A model generated the notes under the pieces. The model saw only the letters and a list, made by a program, of their open reading frames with translations, made no database searches and had not been told where the DNA came from. The position numbers were made by a program, and so were the translations under genes. Shown one piece after another: positions 9,297-17,921 of a DNA stretch of 64,000 nucleotides; within the stretch, counting starts at the first letter, position 1; the number at the start of each line of letters is the position of its first letter. The stretch lies in the NCBI GenBank assembly GCA_009740415.1, contig WOYE01000009.1, positions 1,116,001 to 1,180,000 of the forward strand, written 5' to 3'. This DNA is from Planococcaceae bacterium Storch 2/2-2 (GTDB lineage Bacteria; Bacillota; Bacilli; Bacillales_A; Planococcaceae).

Positions 9297-10166
9297 ATGT
9301 TGACTAGTTGGATCATTTATAACGGGACCTTACCCGGAACGAAATTTGAACGCCAAGCGAACCTTATTACGCAAGCGGCTGAACCGCTCGGCATTCAGAC
9401 GGAGACGTTTCGAAACGACGACGTGCGGTTTTTATTGCCGCTCGACGAGTCGTTTGATGCGCTCCCTCATGCCGTCTTCTTTTTCGATAAAGATGCGGCG
9501 CTCGCTGAACGGTTCGAAGCGAGCGGTTGCTTAACGATGAACCGCTCCGACGTCATCCGCCTTTGCGACGATAAAGTCGCGCAAACGCTCGCCTTCCAAC
9601 GAGCGAATCTACCGATCCCTGAGACGATCATCGCGCCGAAATCGTTTCCGAAAAGCGTGACGCTTTCCGACGAAGCGTTACGCGTCGTCACCGAACGACT
9701 CGGCTTACCGCTCATCGTGAAAGAAGCGCACGGCTCGTTCGGCATGACCGTCTATTTCATCGAAACGTTCGAAGCGCTCCGACGAAAAGTCGACGCACTC
9801 GTCGGACGGGACTTTTTATTCCAACGTTACGTGAAAGAAAGCCACGGCCGTGACGTGCGTGTAAACGTCGTCGGTGGACGTGTCGTCGCGGCGATGAAAC
9901 GGACGAGCGACTGCGACTTCCGCGCGAACGTAACGAACGGTGGACGAGCGGAAGTCGTCGTCTTAACGGAAGAAGAACGAACGCTCGCAATCCGTGCAGC
10001 CGATGCCGTCGGTGCGACATTTGCTGGTGTCGACTTATTGTACGGTGCGAGCGGTCCGCTCGTCTGCGAAGTGAATGCGGCCGCTCATATCGAAAACATT
10101 TACAAAACGACAGGCATTAACGTCGCCCGTCCGATGCTCGACTACGTGCGGGAGGTGCTCCGATGA
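9297..10166 (+). CDS. ATP-grasp ligase, RimK-like (first of a pair)
   Basis: A 289-residue RimK/LysX-type ATP-grasp protein. The N-terminal pre-ATP-grasp domain is about residues 1-90. The central region has the nucleotide-binding stretch PLIVKEAHGSFGMTVYFI and FLFQRYVKESHGRDVRVNVVGG. The C-terminal metal-ligand motif is LLYGASGPLVCEVNAAAH. Such enzymes join an amino acid to a carboxylate through an acyl phosphate; the substrate here is unknown. An ATG at 9291 touches the GGAG site, so the ATG at 9297, seven bases past it, is preferred. It overlaps the next ATP-grasp gene by four bases. Confidence 0.85.
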   Translation: MLTSWIIYNGTLPGTKFERQANLITQAAEPLGIQTETFRNDDVRFLLPLDESFDALPHAVFFFDKDAALAERFEASGCLTMNRSDVIRLCDDKVAQTLAFQRANLPIPETIIAPKSFPKSVTLSDEALRVVTERLGLPLIVKEAHGSFGMTVYFIETFEALRRKVDALVGRDFLFQRYVKESHGRDVRVNVVGGRVVAAMKRTSDCDFRANVTNGGRAEVVVLTEEERTLAIRAADAVGATFAGVDLLYGASGPLVCEVNAAAHIENIYKTTGINVARPMLDYVREVLR

Positions 10167-10951
10167 ACGGCGTCATTTTTTACGAACCGCACGAAGTCGA
10201 CAGCAACCGCGCCTTCATCGACGACATCATCCAAACAGCAAAACGACGCAACCTTCCGATGACGCTCGTCACACGTGTCGAAGACGTGCCGCTGGATGCG
10301 ACGTTTCTGTTCAATCGCGCGCGGTCGACCGACGTGACGAAGGAGCTCGCGACGTGTGGCGTGCCGCTCGTCAATCGGGCGTCGGTTCATGCGCTCGCGA
10401 ACGACAAATACGAAGCGACGGTGTTCGTCCGTTCGCTCGGCATCCCGACGATCCCGACCGTTTCTGTGACGCGGCGCGAAGACGTCCCGTGGCGGCCCGC
10501 CGTCTTAAAAACGAGAAGCGGCCGCGGGGGGACCGATGTCCACCTGTGTGAAACCGATGAACAGCTCGAACGCGTCTTATCGATGCGAAACGACTGGATC
10601 GCCCAACCGTTCATCCCGTCGCATGCGACCGACGTCCGCACGTTCGTCATCGGCGACCGGGCGCGGTTTAGCGTAAAGCGGACAGGCGTCGATTCGTTCA
10701 AGTCGAACTATACGCTCGGCGGACGGATCGAACCGTACGAACTGTCCGCCTCCGAACGACAACAGATCGAAACGATCGCACGTGCGCTCGAAAGCGACTA
10801 CGTCGGCATCGACATGCTCCTCACCGAAGACGGCTTACGTTTTAACGAAATCGAAGACCCCGTCGGTGCTCGGTCGCTCTATACGCTCGCTCCTTTTTCA
10901 CTCGCCGAGGCGCTCGTTACGTATTGGTTCCGTCGTTTTCGCACCGATTGA
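10163..10951 (+). CDS. ATP-grasp ligase, RimK-like (second of a pair)
   Basis: A 262-residue, divergent RimK-type ATP-grasp protein. Visible elements are the glycine-rich loop VLKTRSGRGGTDVHL, the segment WIAQPFIPSHATDVRTFVIG and the ending DMLLTEDGLRFNEIEDPVGARSLYT. In that ending the usual E-x-N metal-binding pair reads NEIED, as in other ATP-grasp enzymes with an altered last motif. It overlaps the first ligase gene by four bases (ATGA), so the two are very probably translated together and may form a heteromer or act in sequence. Its 3' end overlaps the convergent LysR gene by 35 bases. Confidence 0.8.
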   Translation: MNGVIFYEPHEVDSNRAFIDDIIQTAKRRNLPMTLVTRVEDVPLDATFLFNRARSTDVTKELATCGVPLVNRASVHALANDKYEATVFVRSLGIPTIPTVSVTRREDVPWRPAVLKTRSGRGGTDVHLCETDEQLERVLSMRNDWIAQPFIPSHATDVRTFVIGDRARFSVKRTGVDSFKSNYTLGGRIEPYELSASERQQIETIARALESDYVGIDMLLTEDGLRFNEIEDPVGARSLYTLAPFSLAEALVTYWFRRFRTD

Positions 10952-11828
10952 ACTGTTGGCGAACGAGCCGGATGAACGACTCGATCGTCGGCGACAAATG
11001 GCGGCTTTTTAAATAATTCAAATAGACCGACCGGCGCAACCGGTTGTCATCCATCGGCCGTACGTGAAAGTCTGCGTACGGCTCTAAATGTTCGACGTAA
11101 CTTTTCGGTAAAAAGGCCATCCCGAGCCCGTTTTCGACGAGTGCGATCGCCGTTTCAAACCGTTCCACTTCGTACGAAATGCGCGGGTGCACGTTCATAC
11201 TATGGAAAAACGCTTGCGCATTTTTACGCGTCTCGAACCCTTCCGGAAACATGACCCATTCGATCGACGCATAATCGTCCGACGTCCATTTGTCTTTCAA
11301 ACGAAGTGGTTCCGTTTCTGGCATAATGATCGCGAGCGGTTCTTCGTACAGCTGAATCGACTCGACCGCTTCGTCGATGAAAACGTAGTTCGTAATGACG
11401 ACGTCGACGGCGAACGTTTCGAGCAACCGGCTCACTTCTCGCCCGCCGAGCACTTCTTTCATCCGAATGAGTGTTTCTGGATGTTCCTCTCGGAAAGCTC
11501 GGACGAGTTCGACGAGCCACCCTTTCACCGACTCAATGATGCCGATTTTTAATTCGGGCACGCCGTGACGTTCCACCCGGCGCATTTCGCGCTCCACGTG
11601 TTCGAAATGGATGACGAGGCGCCGCCCTTCTTCGTACAACACTTTCCCTTCTTCCGTCACTTCGACCGACCGGGTCGTCCGATGCAACAACGTAAGAGAC
11701 AATTGATGTTCCAATTCTTGAATCGCTTTACTTAACGACGGTTGCGAAATGTGCAATCGCTTCGCCGCCTCGCTGAAACTTTTCGCTTCAACGACCGCTA
11801 AAAAGTAGCGGATTGACCGAATGTTCAT
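10917..11828 (-). CDS. LysR-family transcriptional regulator
   Basis: A 303-residue LysR-type regulator with an N-terminal winged helix-turn-helix (MNIRSIRYFLAVVEAKSFSE, then AKRLHISQPSLSKAIQELE) and a type-2 periplasmic-binding-like effector domain (about 90-295). It is divergent from hutG-gltS, with an intergenic palindrome between them, so control of formiminoglutamate/glutamate use is the likely job. This is inferred from context only. Confidence 0.9.
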   Translation of the reverse strand: MNIRSIRYFLAVVEAKSFSEAAKRLHISQPSLSKAIQELEHQLSLTLLHRTTRSVEVTEEGKVLYEEGRRLVIHFEHVEREMRRVERHGVPELKIGIIESVKGWLVELVRAFREEHPETLIRMKEVLGGREVSRLLETFAVDVVITNYVFIDEAVESIQLYEEPLAIIMPETEPLRLKDKWTSDDYASIEWVMFPEGFETRKNAQAFFHSMNVHPRISYEVERFETAIALVENGLGMAFLPKSYVEHLEPYADFHVRPMDDNRLRRSVYLNYLKSRHLSPTIESFIRLVRQQFNRCENDGTNT

Positions 11829-11894
11829 TCGATCCCTCCTTCATTTATTCTAAAAAGCTATCAATGTATAAGTAATGGATATTTTACGCTATAA

Positions 11895-11908
11895 ATAAAA
11901 TGTTTTAT
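11895..11908. promoter_or_regulatory. Palindrome between the LysR gene and hutG, candidate operator
   Basis: ATAAAATGTTTTAT is a perfect inverted repeat with a two-base centre, in an AT-rich 146-base gap between divergent genes. LysR regulators usually bind near T-N11-A dyads in such gaps and also repress themselves. Assignment to the adjacent LysR protein is inference. Confidence 0.45.
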
Positions 11909-11974
11909 GATAAATGTACAGTGGAAAACGTATCGTACAAAAACAATTCAAACAACGTAGATGAGGTGAAACAG

Positions 11975-12919
11975 ATGAAACAACGACAATTATACGAATG
12001 GACAGGCCGCATCGATGCGGACGCAACACGTATGCACGAAGCGGTGACCGTTTTGAACGAAACGGGTTGGAACGCTTACGAACCGAATGGACAGACATTT
12101 GCTTTCGTCGGATTCGCTTCAGAAGAAGGCGTGCGACGCAATGCGGGACGACTCGGAGCGAAACAAGCCCCACGCGCCATTCGCCAAGCAATCGCTAGTT
12201 TACCATATCGCTTCAACCGAGCACTATATGATCTCGGCGATGTCGTCTGTGACGACTACGATTTAGAAGGCGCGCAAGCGAAACTCGGCGACACGATCGC
12301 TGAAGCGCTCGCTAAACAGAGTACACCTATTATTTTCGGGGGCGGTCATGAAACCGCTTACGCGCATTATCTCGGCGTCCGAAAAGCGCTCGGACCAGAG
12401 GCGGTACTCGGCGTCTTTAACATCGATGCGCACTTCGACATTCGCAACCAAGCGAAACCGTCAAGCGGCACGATGTTCCGCCAAATGATTGAATCGGACG
12501 ACAACGTCCGTTATTTCGTCGCCGGCATTCAACCGCTCGGCAATACGACCGCTCTTTACGAACAAGCAAACGAACTCGGCGTCACGTACGTCGAAGCGGA
12601 AACGCTCGGCGTCTCGTTCGACGCCACGCTCGAACAGATCGACGACTGGCTCGACGGATGCGATGCCGTCATGATGACGCTGTGCACAGACGTCATCCGT
12701 CAAGCGGAAGCACCCGGTGTGAGCGCACCTGCCCCGTTTGGTCTTTCCGCTTCACGGGTAAGGAGTCTCATGCGCCATATGGCACACCATCCGAAATTGA
12801 CGAGCTTTGACATTTCTGAAGTGAACCCTGCGTTCGACCGCGACGGTCAAACCGCTCGGCTCGCTGCTCACTTAGCTGTCGACACGATGGCTTCTATTGA
12901 AAGAGGTGACCGCGTATGA
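11975..12919 (+). CDS. hutG: Formimidoylglutamase (arginase family)
   Basis: Hydrolyses N-formimidoyl-L-glutamate to glutamate and formamide, the last step of histidine use. The predicted 314-residue chain has the manganese-site motifs FGGGHETAYAH and NIDAHFDIR and the family segment APGVSAPAPFG. The canonical D-x-D pair before that segment reads C-T-D (Cys237, Asp239), so one usual ligand is a cysteine. The ATG at 11975 follows GATGAGGTG; the frame extends 25 codons further but without a ribosome site or homology. No hutH, hutU or hutI is seen in the window. Confidence 0.88.
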   Translation: MKQRQLYEWTGRIDADATRMHEAVTVLNETGWNAYEPNGQTFAFVGFASEEGVRRNAGRLGAKQAPRAIRQAIASLPYRFNRALYDLGDVVCDDYDLEGAQAKLGDTIAEALAKQSTPIIFGGGHETAYAHYLGVRKALGPEAVLGVFNIDAHFDIRNQAKPSSGTMFRQMIESDDNVRYFVAGIQPLGNTTALYEQANELGVTYVEAETLGVSFDATLEQIDDWLDGCDAVMMTLCTDVIRQAEAPGVSAPAPFGLSASRVRSLMRHMAHHPKLTSFDISEVNPAFDRDGQTARLAAHLAVDTMASIERGDRV

Positions 12920-14133
12920 CATTCGAATTCAGTGATGTCGGTACATTATTTATTGCGATCGTCCTACTATTTGTCGGAACCGCAATCATTCACAAATTTG
13001 AGATTTTAGAACGGTTTGCGATTCCCGCACCCGTCATCGGCGGATTACTCGCCGCAACAATTTTATTTTTCACGAGCGAAGCAGGCATTTTAACCGTCCA
13101 GTTCGACACGTCACTCCAAGGCATTATGATGCTCATGTTCTTCTCAACGGTCGGTTTAAATGCGAGCCTCGGATTCATTAAAACAGGTGGAAAATTACTT
13201 TTCATTTATTGGATTTTTGCAAGTTTCTTATCGATCATTCAAAATACGTTAAGCATTTCGTTATCGAAAGTGTTCGGTCTTGAACCACTCGTCGGCTTAA
13301 TGGCTGGCTCGATCGCGATGATCGGTGGGCACGGCGGTGCAACCGCTTTCGGTGAAACGATCGAAGGCCTCGGCGTCGACAACGCCCTCACGATCGGTAT
13401 TGCCGCAGCGACATTCGGACTCGTCGCAGGCGGTGTCATGGGCGGACCGGTCGCTCGGTTCCTCATTAAACGACATAATTTAGACCCGAGCGACATCGCG
13501 GAAGCGCCGGATACGATCAGCCTTCCGAAAGGTCACGTGTCAACGCGACAAATCGACCCGGTTCAAAACGTCTTCATCCATTTAGGATTGATCACGTTCG
13601 TCATGTTTACCGGTACACTCGTCGCGGAATGGTTCTCGCGTACGACTGACGTCATTTTACCGACGTACGTCGGTGCGATGTTCGTCGCTGTTTTATTACG
13701 TAGTTTACTTGACCGCGACTTCGCGCGAAAACGCCTCGCGTTCGACACGAACTTAAACGACGGCATCGGAACGATTTCCCTCGGGATTTTCTTATCGATG
13801 GCGGTCATGAGCATTCAGCTCGGACAAATTTTAGACTTGGCGCTACCGATTCTCGCCATCGTCTTCTTCCAAGTCGTCACGATCATTTTGTACAGCGTCT
13901 TCATCGTCTTCCGTTTCATCGGAAAAGATTACGACGCAGCCGTCATGATCAGCGGGATGGTCGGTCACGGCCTCGGTGCGACACCGACGGCTATGGCGAA
14001 CATGGACGCCGTTTCGAAAAAATACGGTCCATCGCCAACCGCCTTTTTAATCATCCCGATCGTCGGTGCCTTTTTAATCGACGTCGTCAACATTCCCGTC
14101 GTCGTCTTCTTCATTAACATGGTGACAGGTTAA
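12916..14133 (+). CDS. gltS: Sodium/glutamate symporter, GltS family
   Basis: A 405-residue membrane protein with about ten to twelve hydrophobic segments. Two matching glycine-rich re-entrant motifs occur, one in the N-terminal half (IAMIGGHGGATAFG) and one in the C-terminal half (GMVGHGLGATPTAMANM), the signature of the ESS/GltS fold with inverted repeats. It imports glutamate with sodium. It overlaps hutG by four bases, pairing glutamate production with glutamate or formiminoglutamate uptake. Confidence 0.92.
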   Translation: MTFEFSDVGTLFIAIVLLFVGTAIIHKFEILERFAIPAPVIGGLLAATILFFTSEAGILTVQFDTSLQGIMMLMFFSTVGLNASLGFIKTGGKLLFIYWIFASFLSIIQNTLSISLSKVFGLEPLVGLMAGSIAMIGGHGGATAFGETIEGLGVDNALTIGIAAATFGLVAGGVMGGPVARFLIKRHNLDPSDIAEAPDTISLPKGHVSTRQIDPVQNVFIHLGLITFVMFTGTLVAEWFSRTTDVILPTYVGAMFVAVLLRSLLDRDFARKRLAFDTNLNDGIGTISLGIFLSMAVMSIQLGQILDLALPILAIVFFQVVTIILYSVFIVFRFIGKDYDAAVMISGMVGHGLGATPTAMANMDAVSKKYGPSPTAFLIIPIVGAFLIDVVNIPVVVFFINMVTG

Positions 14134-14140
14134 CCCGACA

Positions 14141-14184
14141 AAAAAACGCGTTCGTTCTACACGAGTAGAACGAGCGCGTTTTTC
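14141..14184. terminator. Bidirectional terminator between gltS and comC
   Basis: A long stem pairs AAAAACGCG-TCGTTCTAC with GTAGAACGA-CGCGTTTTT around a four-base loop, with A and T tracts on both sides. It serves gltS on the plus strand and comC on the minus strand, which converge here. Confidence 0.92.
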
Positions 14185-14185
14185 G

Positions 14186-14953
14186 TTACGAGGCGAAAAA
14201 GCCGAGGTACCAATCGATGGCATAATGCCCGTACAAATAACAGAGCCAGGCCGCGAGCGCAATCGACGGACCGAACGGCATTTCACCGTTCCCTTTCCGA
14301 ATGCGTGGCGCGAGAACGGCTGCGAAAATACCGATCACCGCTGCGACGAATATCGACAACACGGTGTTTCCGATTCCTAAGACGAGACCGATGACCGCGT
14401 ACAACTTAATGTCGCCGCCGCCCATCCCTTCTTTTTGAAACAACTTCTCCGACAAAATAGCGACACCGAGCAATAAAACGAACCCGAGCGCGCTCGCGAC
14501 GTACGCTTCCCACATCGGATCGAGCGGCACGACGAACCGAAGAACGGCCAGTACGACACCGAACGGCAACAAGACGCGGTCCGGAATGAGCATGTAGGCA
14601 AAATCGGACACCGTAATGATGACGAGGAGCGAAGCGAATAATAAAGCGACGACTAACTCCATCGACCAGCCGAAGTGGACGTACGCCCAAAGGTACAGCC
14701 CGCCTGTTGCGAGTTCCATCGCGGGATAAATCGGTGAAATCGGCGTCTTGCAATGACGGCACGTCCCACCGATGAACACGTACGACACGACCGGTAGAAG
14801 ATCGAGCACCGTCAGTCGCGTATTGCAGTTCGGACAGTGCGACGGCGGACGAACGATCGACTCCTTCAACGGCACGCGCAAGCCGACGACGTTAAAAAAC
14901 GAGCCGAACACGAGACCGTAGACGAAAAACAAAGTGCCATACAACCATTCCAT
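14186..14953 (-). CDS. comC: Prepilin peptidase/N-methyltransferase
   Basis: Membrane aspartyl protease that cleaves type IV prepilins after glycine and methylates the new N-terminus (PilD/ComC family). The 255-residue protein has two CxxC pairs (CPNC and CRHC, near residues 38-70) that form the cytoplasmic zinc site. The catalytic aspartates are in DFAYMLIPD and in the GMGGGDIK motif, and there are about eight membrane segments. The ATG at 14953 follows GGAGGGAACTGT. It is the last gene of the pilus operon, at the place held by comC in B. subtilis. Confidence 0.95.
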   Translation of the reverse strand: MEWLYGTLFFVYGLVFGSFFNVVGLRVPLKESIVRPPSHCPNCNTRLTVLDLLPVVSYVFIGGTCRHCKTPISPIYPAMELATGGLYLWAYVHFGWSMELVVALLFASLLVIITVSDFAYMLIPDRVLLPFGVVLAVLRFVVPLDPMWEAYVASALGFVLLLGVAILSEKLFQKEGMGGGDIKLYAVIGLVLGIGNTVLSIFVAAVIGIFAAVLAPRIRKGNGEMPFGPSIALAAWLCYLYGHYAIDWYLGFFAS

Positions 14954-14971
14954 ACAGTTCCCTCCTACGAA

Positions 14972-15012
14972 CAAACCGGCTGTTTCTACGAAAGAAACAA
15001 CCGGTCTTTTCT
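14972..15012. terminator. Hairpin between pilO and comC
   Basis: CCGG-TGTTTC pairs with GAAACA-CCGG around a seven-base loop. The T-rich tract is better on the plus strand; on the minus strand only TTTG follows. It may be a weak attenuator that lowers comC expression, or an RNA-processing site, and is not a clear terminator. Confidence 0.4.
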
Positions 15013-15013
15013 T

Positions 15014-15754
15014 TTAATCTTTTGGCATGTAAAACAGTGTTAACTGTGTAGAAGACGATTTTTCCGATGGCGGATCCATCAATTCGTCTTCACGGTCCGG
15101 ATCGAACGTCGTCGAATCGAACTTCACGAGACGCGGGTGACGTTCGAGTGTTTTCACGAACGACACGTATTGAGCGACCGAAGCGTGACGCGCTTGGATC
15201 GTCATCGTCACGAGGTGTACGTTATCCGGTAACGAATAGTTCACCGCTTCCGATACGATCGGTCCTTCATCTTCCATCGCATCCGTTTCCGCTTCGTCGG
15301 TTGCTTCTTCCTCGACGTCTTCACTAGCTTCTTCACCTTCTGATTCGTCATCCGTCGCTTCTTCTTCAGCGATCGTCTCGGCTTCCGAAGCGTCGTCTTC
15401 AATACCGAGCGACTCGGCCGTAACCGGATCTTCCGGACTGTCGAAACTGATCGAGTCGATGATCGTACCCGTCGTCAATTCCGCTTCTTGCACGAATTGG
15501 ATGAGACGCTCTTCCTCTAAGCCGAGTGGCAATTTCGAAAGGAGCGGCTTTTCATCCAAAATCGGTTTCTCTTCGTCGAGCGCCGCATCGCGCGCACGCA
15601 ATTCGACGAGCTCATCTTGCAACGAATCGATCGACGCTTCCGTCGTTTTAATATCTTGACGGACCGGTTCGATCAAGAAATAGTAAGCGGCACCAGCAAG
15701 TAAAACAACGATGACCGATAGGAGCGCAACTAACGTCTTTTGCTGTTGGTTCAT
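15014..15754 (-). CDS. pilO: Type IV pilus inner-membrane protein PilO-like
   Basis: A bitopic protein of 246 residues with one N-terminal membrane helix (about 8-30), a coiled coil (about 35-60) and a C-terminal ferredoxin-like domain. This matches PilO, the partner of PilN in the alignment complex that links the PilM ring to the envelope. Roughly residues 115-165 are an acidic, low-complexity insert rich in Glu, Asp, Ala and Thr, unusual for the family. The gene overlaps pilN by four bases. The assignment rests on architecture and order more than on sequence identity. Confidence 0.8.
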   Translation of the reverse strand: MNQQQKTLVALLSVIVVLLAGAAYYFLIEPVRQDIKTTEASIDSLQDELVELRARDAALDEEKPILDEKPLLSKLPLGLEEERLIQFVQEAELTTGTIIDSISFDSPEDPVTAESLGIEDDASEAETIAEEEATDDESEGEEASEDVEEEATDEAETDAMEDEGPIVSEAVNYSLPDNVHLVTMTIQARHASVAQYVSFVKTLERHPRLVKFDSTTFDPDREDELMDPPSEKSSSTQLTLFYMPKD

Positions 15755-16344
15755 TGAGCTCCCCCGCTTTCTACTAAATAATTCGGATCAATTTCGAGTG
15801 TAAAGACAGCGACTGCACGCGGCACTTGTGAAAAGTCGACGAATTCAGGATCGTCTGAAATGCGTCCAGGCGCTTCCGCAGCTGTAATCGATGCGAGCGT
15901 CACGTCACTGAAGAACGGACTCGCTTTCAACCGGCGTACGAATTCCGCGACGTCGGTTTTATTGTCGAGTTGCGTCGTCAATTGAATGCTCCGTTCCGAC
16001 CAGCTGAACGTATCGACGAACCCGTTATCCGGTAACATCCGGTGCGCTTCCGTAATGAGAGGCGTCACAGGATACAAGACTCCTTCTAACACTTGAATCG
16101 CTTCAAAGCGATAGTTTTTCAACGCTTCTTCTTTTTCAGCGATCGATTGCTCGAGCGCCGCCACTTCCGACTGCAAATCGCTTTCAGCACTTTGCAATTT
16201 GTCGAGTGATGAACTCATGAACCAGTACACGAGGCCGAGTGCGGCGATGACGAGTACGGTGGCGAGCAAAAGAAGAAGCATCGCGGTACGCGACTTATTT
16301 TTCTCACCGAGCTCTTTCGGGAGAAGGTTAATTTCTGGTAACAT
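15751..16344 (-). CDS. pilN: Type IV pilus alignment protein PilN
   Basis: A 197-residue bitopic protein that opens with the PilN signature MLPEINLLPKEL, the cytoplasmic peptide that binds the groove of PilM. A membrane helix (about 22-43), a coiled coil (about 45-80) and a small C-terminal alpha/beta domain follow. Its ATG overlaps the pilM stop codon (TAATG). Confidence 0.88.
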   Translation of the reverse strand: MLPEINLLPKELGEKNKSRTAMLLLLLATVLVIAALGLVYWFMSSSLDKLQSAESDLQSEVAALEQSIAEKEEALKNYRFEAIQVLEGVLYPVTPLITEAHRMLPDNGFVDTFSWSERSIQLTTQLDNKTDVAEFVRRLKASPFFSDVTLASITAAEAPGRISDDPEFVDFSQVPRAVAVFTLEIDPNYLVESGGAQ

Positions 16345-17336
16345 TACACGTCCTCCCTTTCAAATAGCCCGACGAGCGGAGCGAACCGAATCGGCACGTT
16401 CGGATACACCGTGGAAAAACGGGTTTCCTTCAACCGTTCGATCGGCGTCTCTCCGTAAGCGAGCGTCAGTTGACGCTCGATCAAATCGAGTTGGGGGTTA
16501 TCACCCGTGAGCAAAATTTGCTCGACTTGGTGTTCCCCTTTATGTAATGAGAACCGGTACGAGTTCATAATGTTGCCAATTTCACCGAACTCGCTGCCGA
16601 TCGACAATTCGTACTGCTCCGGGTCCGTCCGTAACGTGTACGGAAACGCACCGTCCGTCAACTCCGGATCAACCGTCCACTGTTCACGGAAATTGTGGAA
16701 CTGTTGGAACCGTAAAAACTCGAGGACCGAATTGCGGAAAATCGCGACCGTTAAGCCGTTCAATCCCCAGTTCGCCACGAGCGTCGGTACGTCGCGCTTC
16801 GTCAATTCACCCATCCGGCGAATCGTCCGAGCGAGTCCGAGCATTTTAATATCAGCGACAGAAGGCTTCATTTTCAAATCAAGGAGCGCATTCGCAAGCA
16901 ATGTCACAGGCGCAGCCGGTGCAACGAACAACGTCCCTTTCGTTTCCTCTTCATTCGTCGGAAAAACGTCAAACGTCGGCTCCTCAAACGGCACGTGGAT
17001 CGTCTGACCGATTTCCATCGTTACGTACGTGAGCAAGTCCTCGTACGATTCGTCCGCATCGTGAATGTCGATCGAACGGGCGAGAATCGCCTCGTCGCTG
17101 ACGAAAAAGCGAACGTCGGATCCTTTCGCAATGCCCCACGCCGCAAACTGTTCTGCGAGCACGTCAGAAAGTGTATCCGGCTCGTCGATTTCCCCTTGCA
17201 CGATGACGCCCGACGGCATCGGCGCTTCAAACGTCACGACCGGACCGTCCGCCCGCGACTGCACCGCCGCCCGAACGACGTAATCGTTCACTTCGAGCGC
17301 CACCCGCCCCCGCGCGCGCGCAAACCTTTTCCTCAT
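16344..17336 (-). CDS. pilM: Type IV pilus biogenesis protein PilM (actin-like)
   Basis: A 330-residue cytoplasmic protein with the PilM/FtsA-like actin fold, divergent at the nucleotide motifs. The N-terminal strand pair RVALEVNDYVVRAAVQ replaces the classical phosphate-1 loop, and the DKQIL-type region reads EQILLTGDNPQLDLIE. It would form a ring bound to the PilN N-terminus. The start is at an ATG after GGAGGAG. A pair of strong hairpins lies just upstream, between it and the pilin gene, and probably lowers its expression relative to pilin. Confidence 0.82.
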   Translation of the reverse strand: MRKRFARARGRVALEVNDYVVRAAVQSRADGPVVTFEAPMPSGVIVQGEIDEPDTLSDVLAEQFAAWGIAKGSDVRFFVSDEAILARSIDIHDADESYEDLLTYVTMEIGQTIHVPFEEPTFDVFPTNEEETKGTLFVAPAAPVTLLANALLDLKMKPSVADIKMLGLARTIRRMGELTKRDVPTLVANWGLNGLTVAIFRNSVLEFLRFQQFHNFREQWTVDPELTDGAFPYTLRTDPEQYELSIGSEFGEIGNIMNSYRFSLHKGEHQVEQILLTGDNPQLDLIERQLTLAYGETPIERLKETRFSTVYPNVPIRFAPLVGLFEREDV

Positions 17337-17357
17337 CTCGTCACTCCTCCTCCAAAA

Positions 17358-17401
17358 CCTTTCCTAGAACCCCCAACCGCAGTTGGAAACTCTAGGAAAG
17401 G
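17358..17401 (-). promoter_or_regulatory. Long hairpin directly before pilM
   Basis: An 11-bp perfect inverted repeat (CCTTTCCTAGA / TCTAGGAAAGG) encloses an inner 5-bp stem (CCAAC/GTTGG). On the minus strand it ends a few bases before the pilM ribosome site and is followed by only four T, so it is more likely an mRNA-stabilising or processing hairpin than a full terminator. It touches the next hairpin at 17401. Confidence 0.7.
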
Positions 17402-17418
17402 GGCAGCAATGGCTGCCC
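17401..17418 (-). terminator. Short hairpin after the pilin gene
   Basis: GGGCAGC pairs perfectly with GCTGCCC around a four-base loop, followed on the minus strand by CTTTCC. The T tract is poor, so partial termination is expected. This would give abundant pilin mRNA with reduced read-through into pilMNO-comC. Confidence 0.6.
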
Positions 17419-17455
17419 TTCTTTAAAATTAATCTGCTGTATAGCAAATTAATTA

Positions 17456-17872
17456 TTAATTCTTCCCGTTCATTGCTGTTAGGATATCCGCTTCAGTCGG
17501 ATTATCTCCTACTTGATACTTTTCATTCTTAATATTTTCATCCTTGATGTTATCCCAATCAATGGTATATACAACTTTTCCACCTGTATTTGTAGCTGTT
17601 ACTTTTGCTCCGTCAGCCTCTTTAATACCTTCAACAAATCCTTTTGTTTCTAATTCCGTACACTCCGTATCTTCATCACATGCTCCATCCATATATGCAA
17701 TTTTTGCACCTGCGATGATGTTTGCTGCATCACCTAAAGCTGCTTTGTCTTTTGAGTTACTAATGACGTTACCGATTGCGACTGCAGCGATTGCTGCGAT
17801 GATTGCGAGAATGACGATGACTGCGAGTAATTCGATGAGCGTCAAACCGCGTTGGTTTTTCAGTTGTTTCAT
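17456..17872 (-). CDS. Major type IV pilin
   Basis: A 138-residue prepilin with leader MKQLKNQRG, cleavage expected after the glycine, then the methylated N-terminus LTLIELLAVIVILAIIAAIA with Glu5. The C-terminal head (about residues 40-138) is small and contains two cysteines (ACDEDTEC), which may form a disulfide. The gene lies between pilC and pilM and is flanked on both sides by strong hairpins, as expected for the most abundant subunit. Its coding sequence is visibly more AT-rich than neighbouring pil genes. Confidence 0.93.
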   Translation of the reverse strand: MKQLKNQRGLTLIELLAVIVILAIIAAIAAVAIGNVISNSKDKAALGDAANIIAGAKIAYMDGACDEDTECTELETKGFVEGIKEADGAKVTATNTGGKVVYTIDWDNIKDENIKNEKYQVGDNPTEADILTAMNGKN

Positions 17873-17921
17873 TGTTGTTTCCTCCTAATAGTTTTTGTAT
17901 TTGGATAGGTGGCCAACCTTC

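Noticed and set aside
14972-15012. Strong terminator between pilO and comC
   Set aside because: The T tract lies on the wrong strand for pilO; the hairpin is kept only as a low-confidence attenuator.
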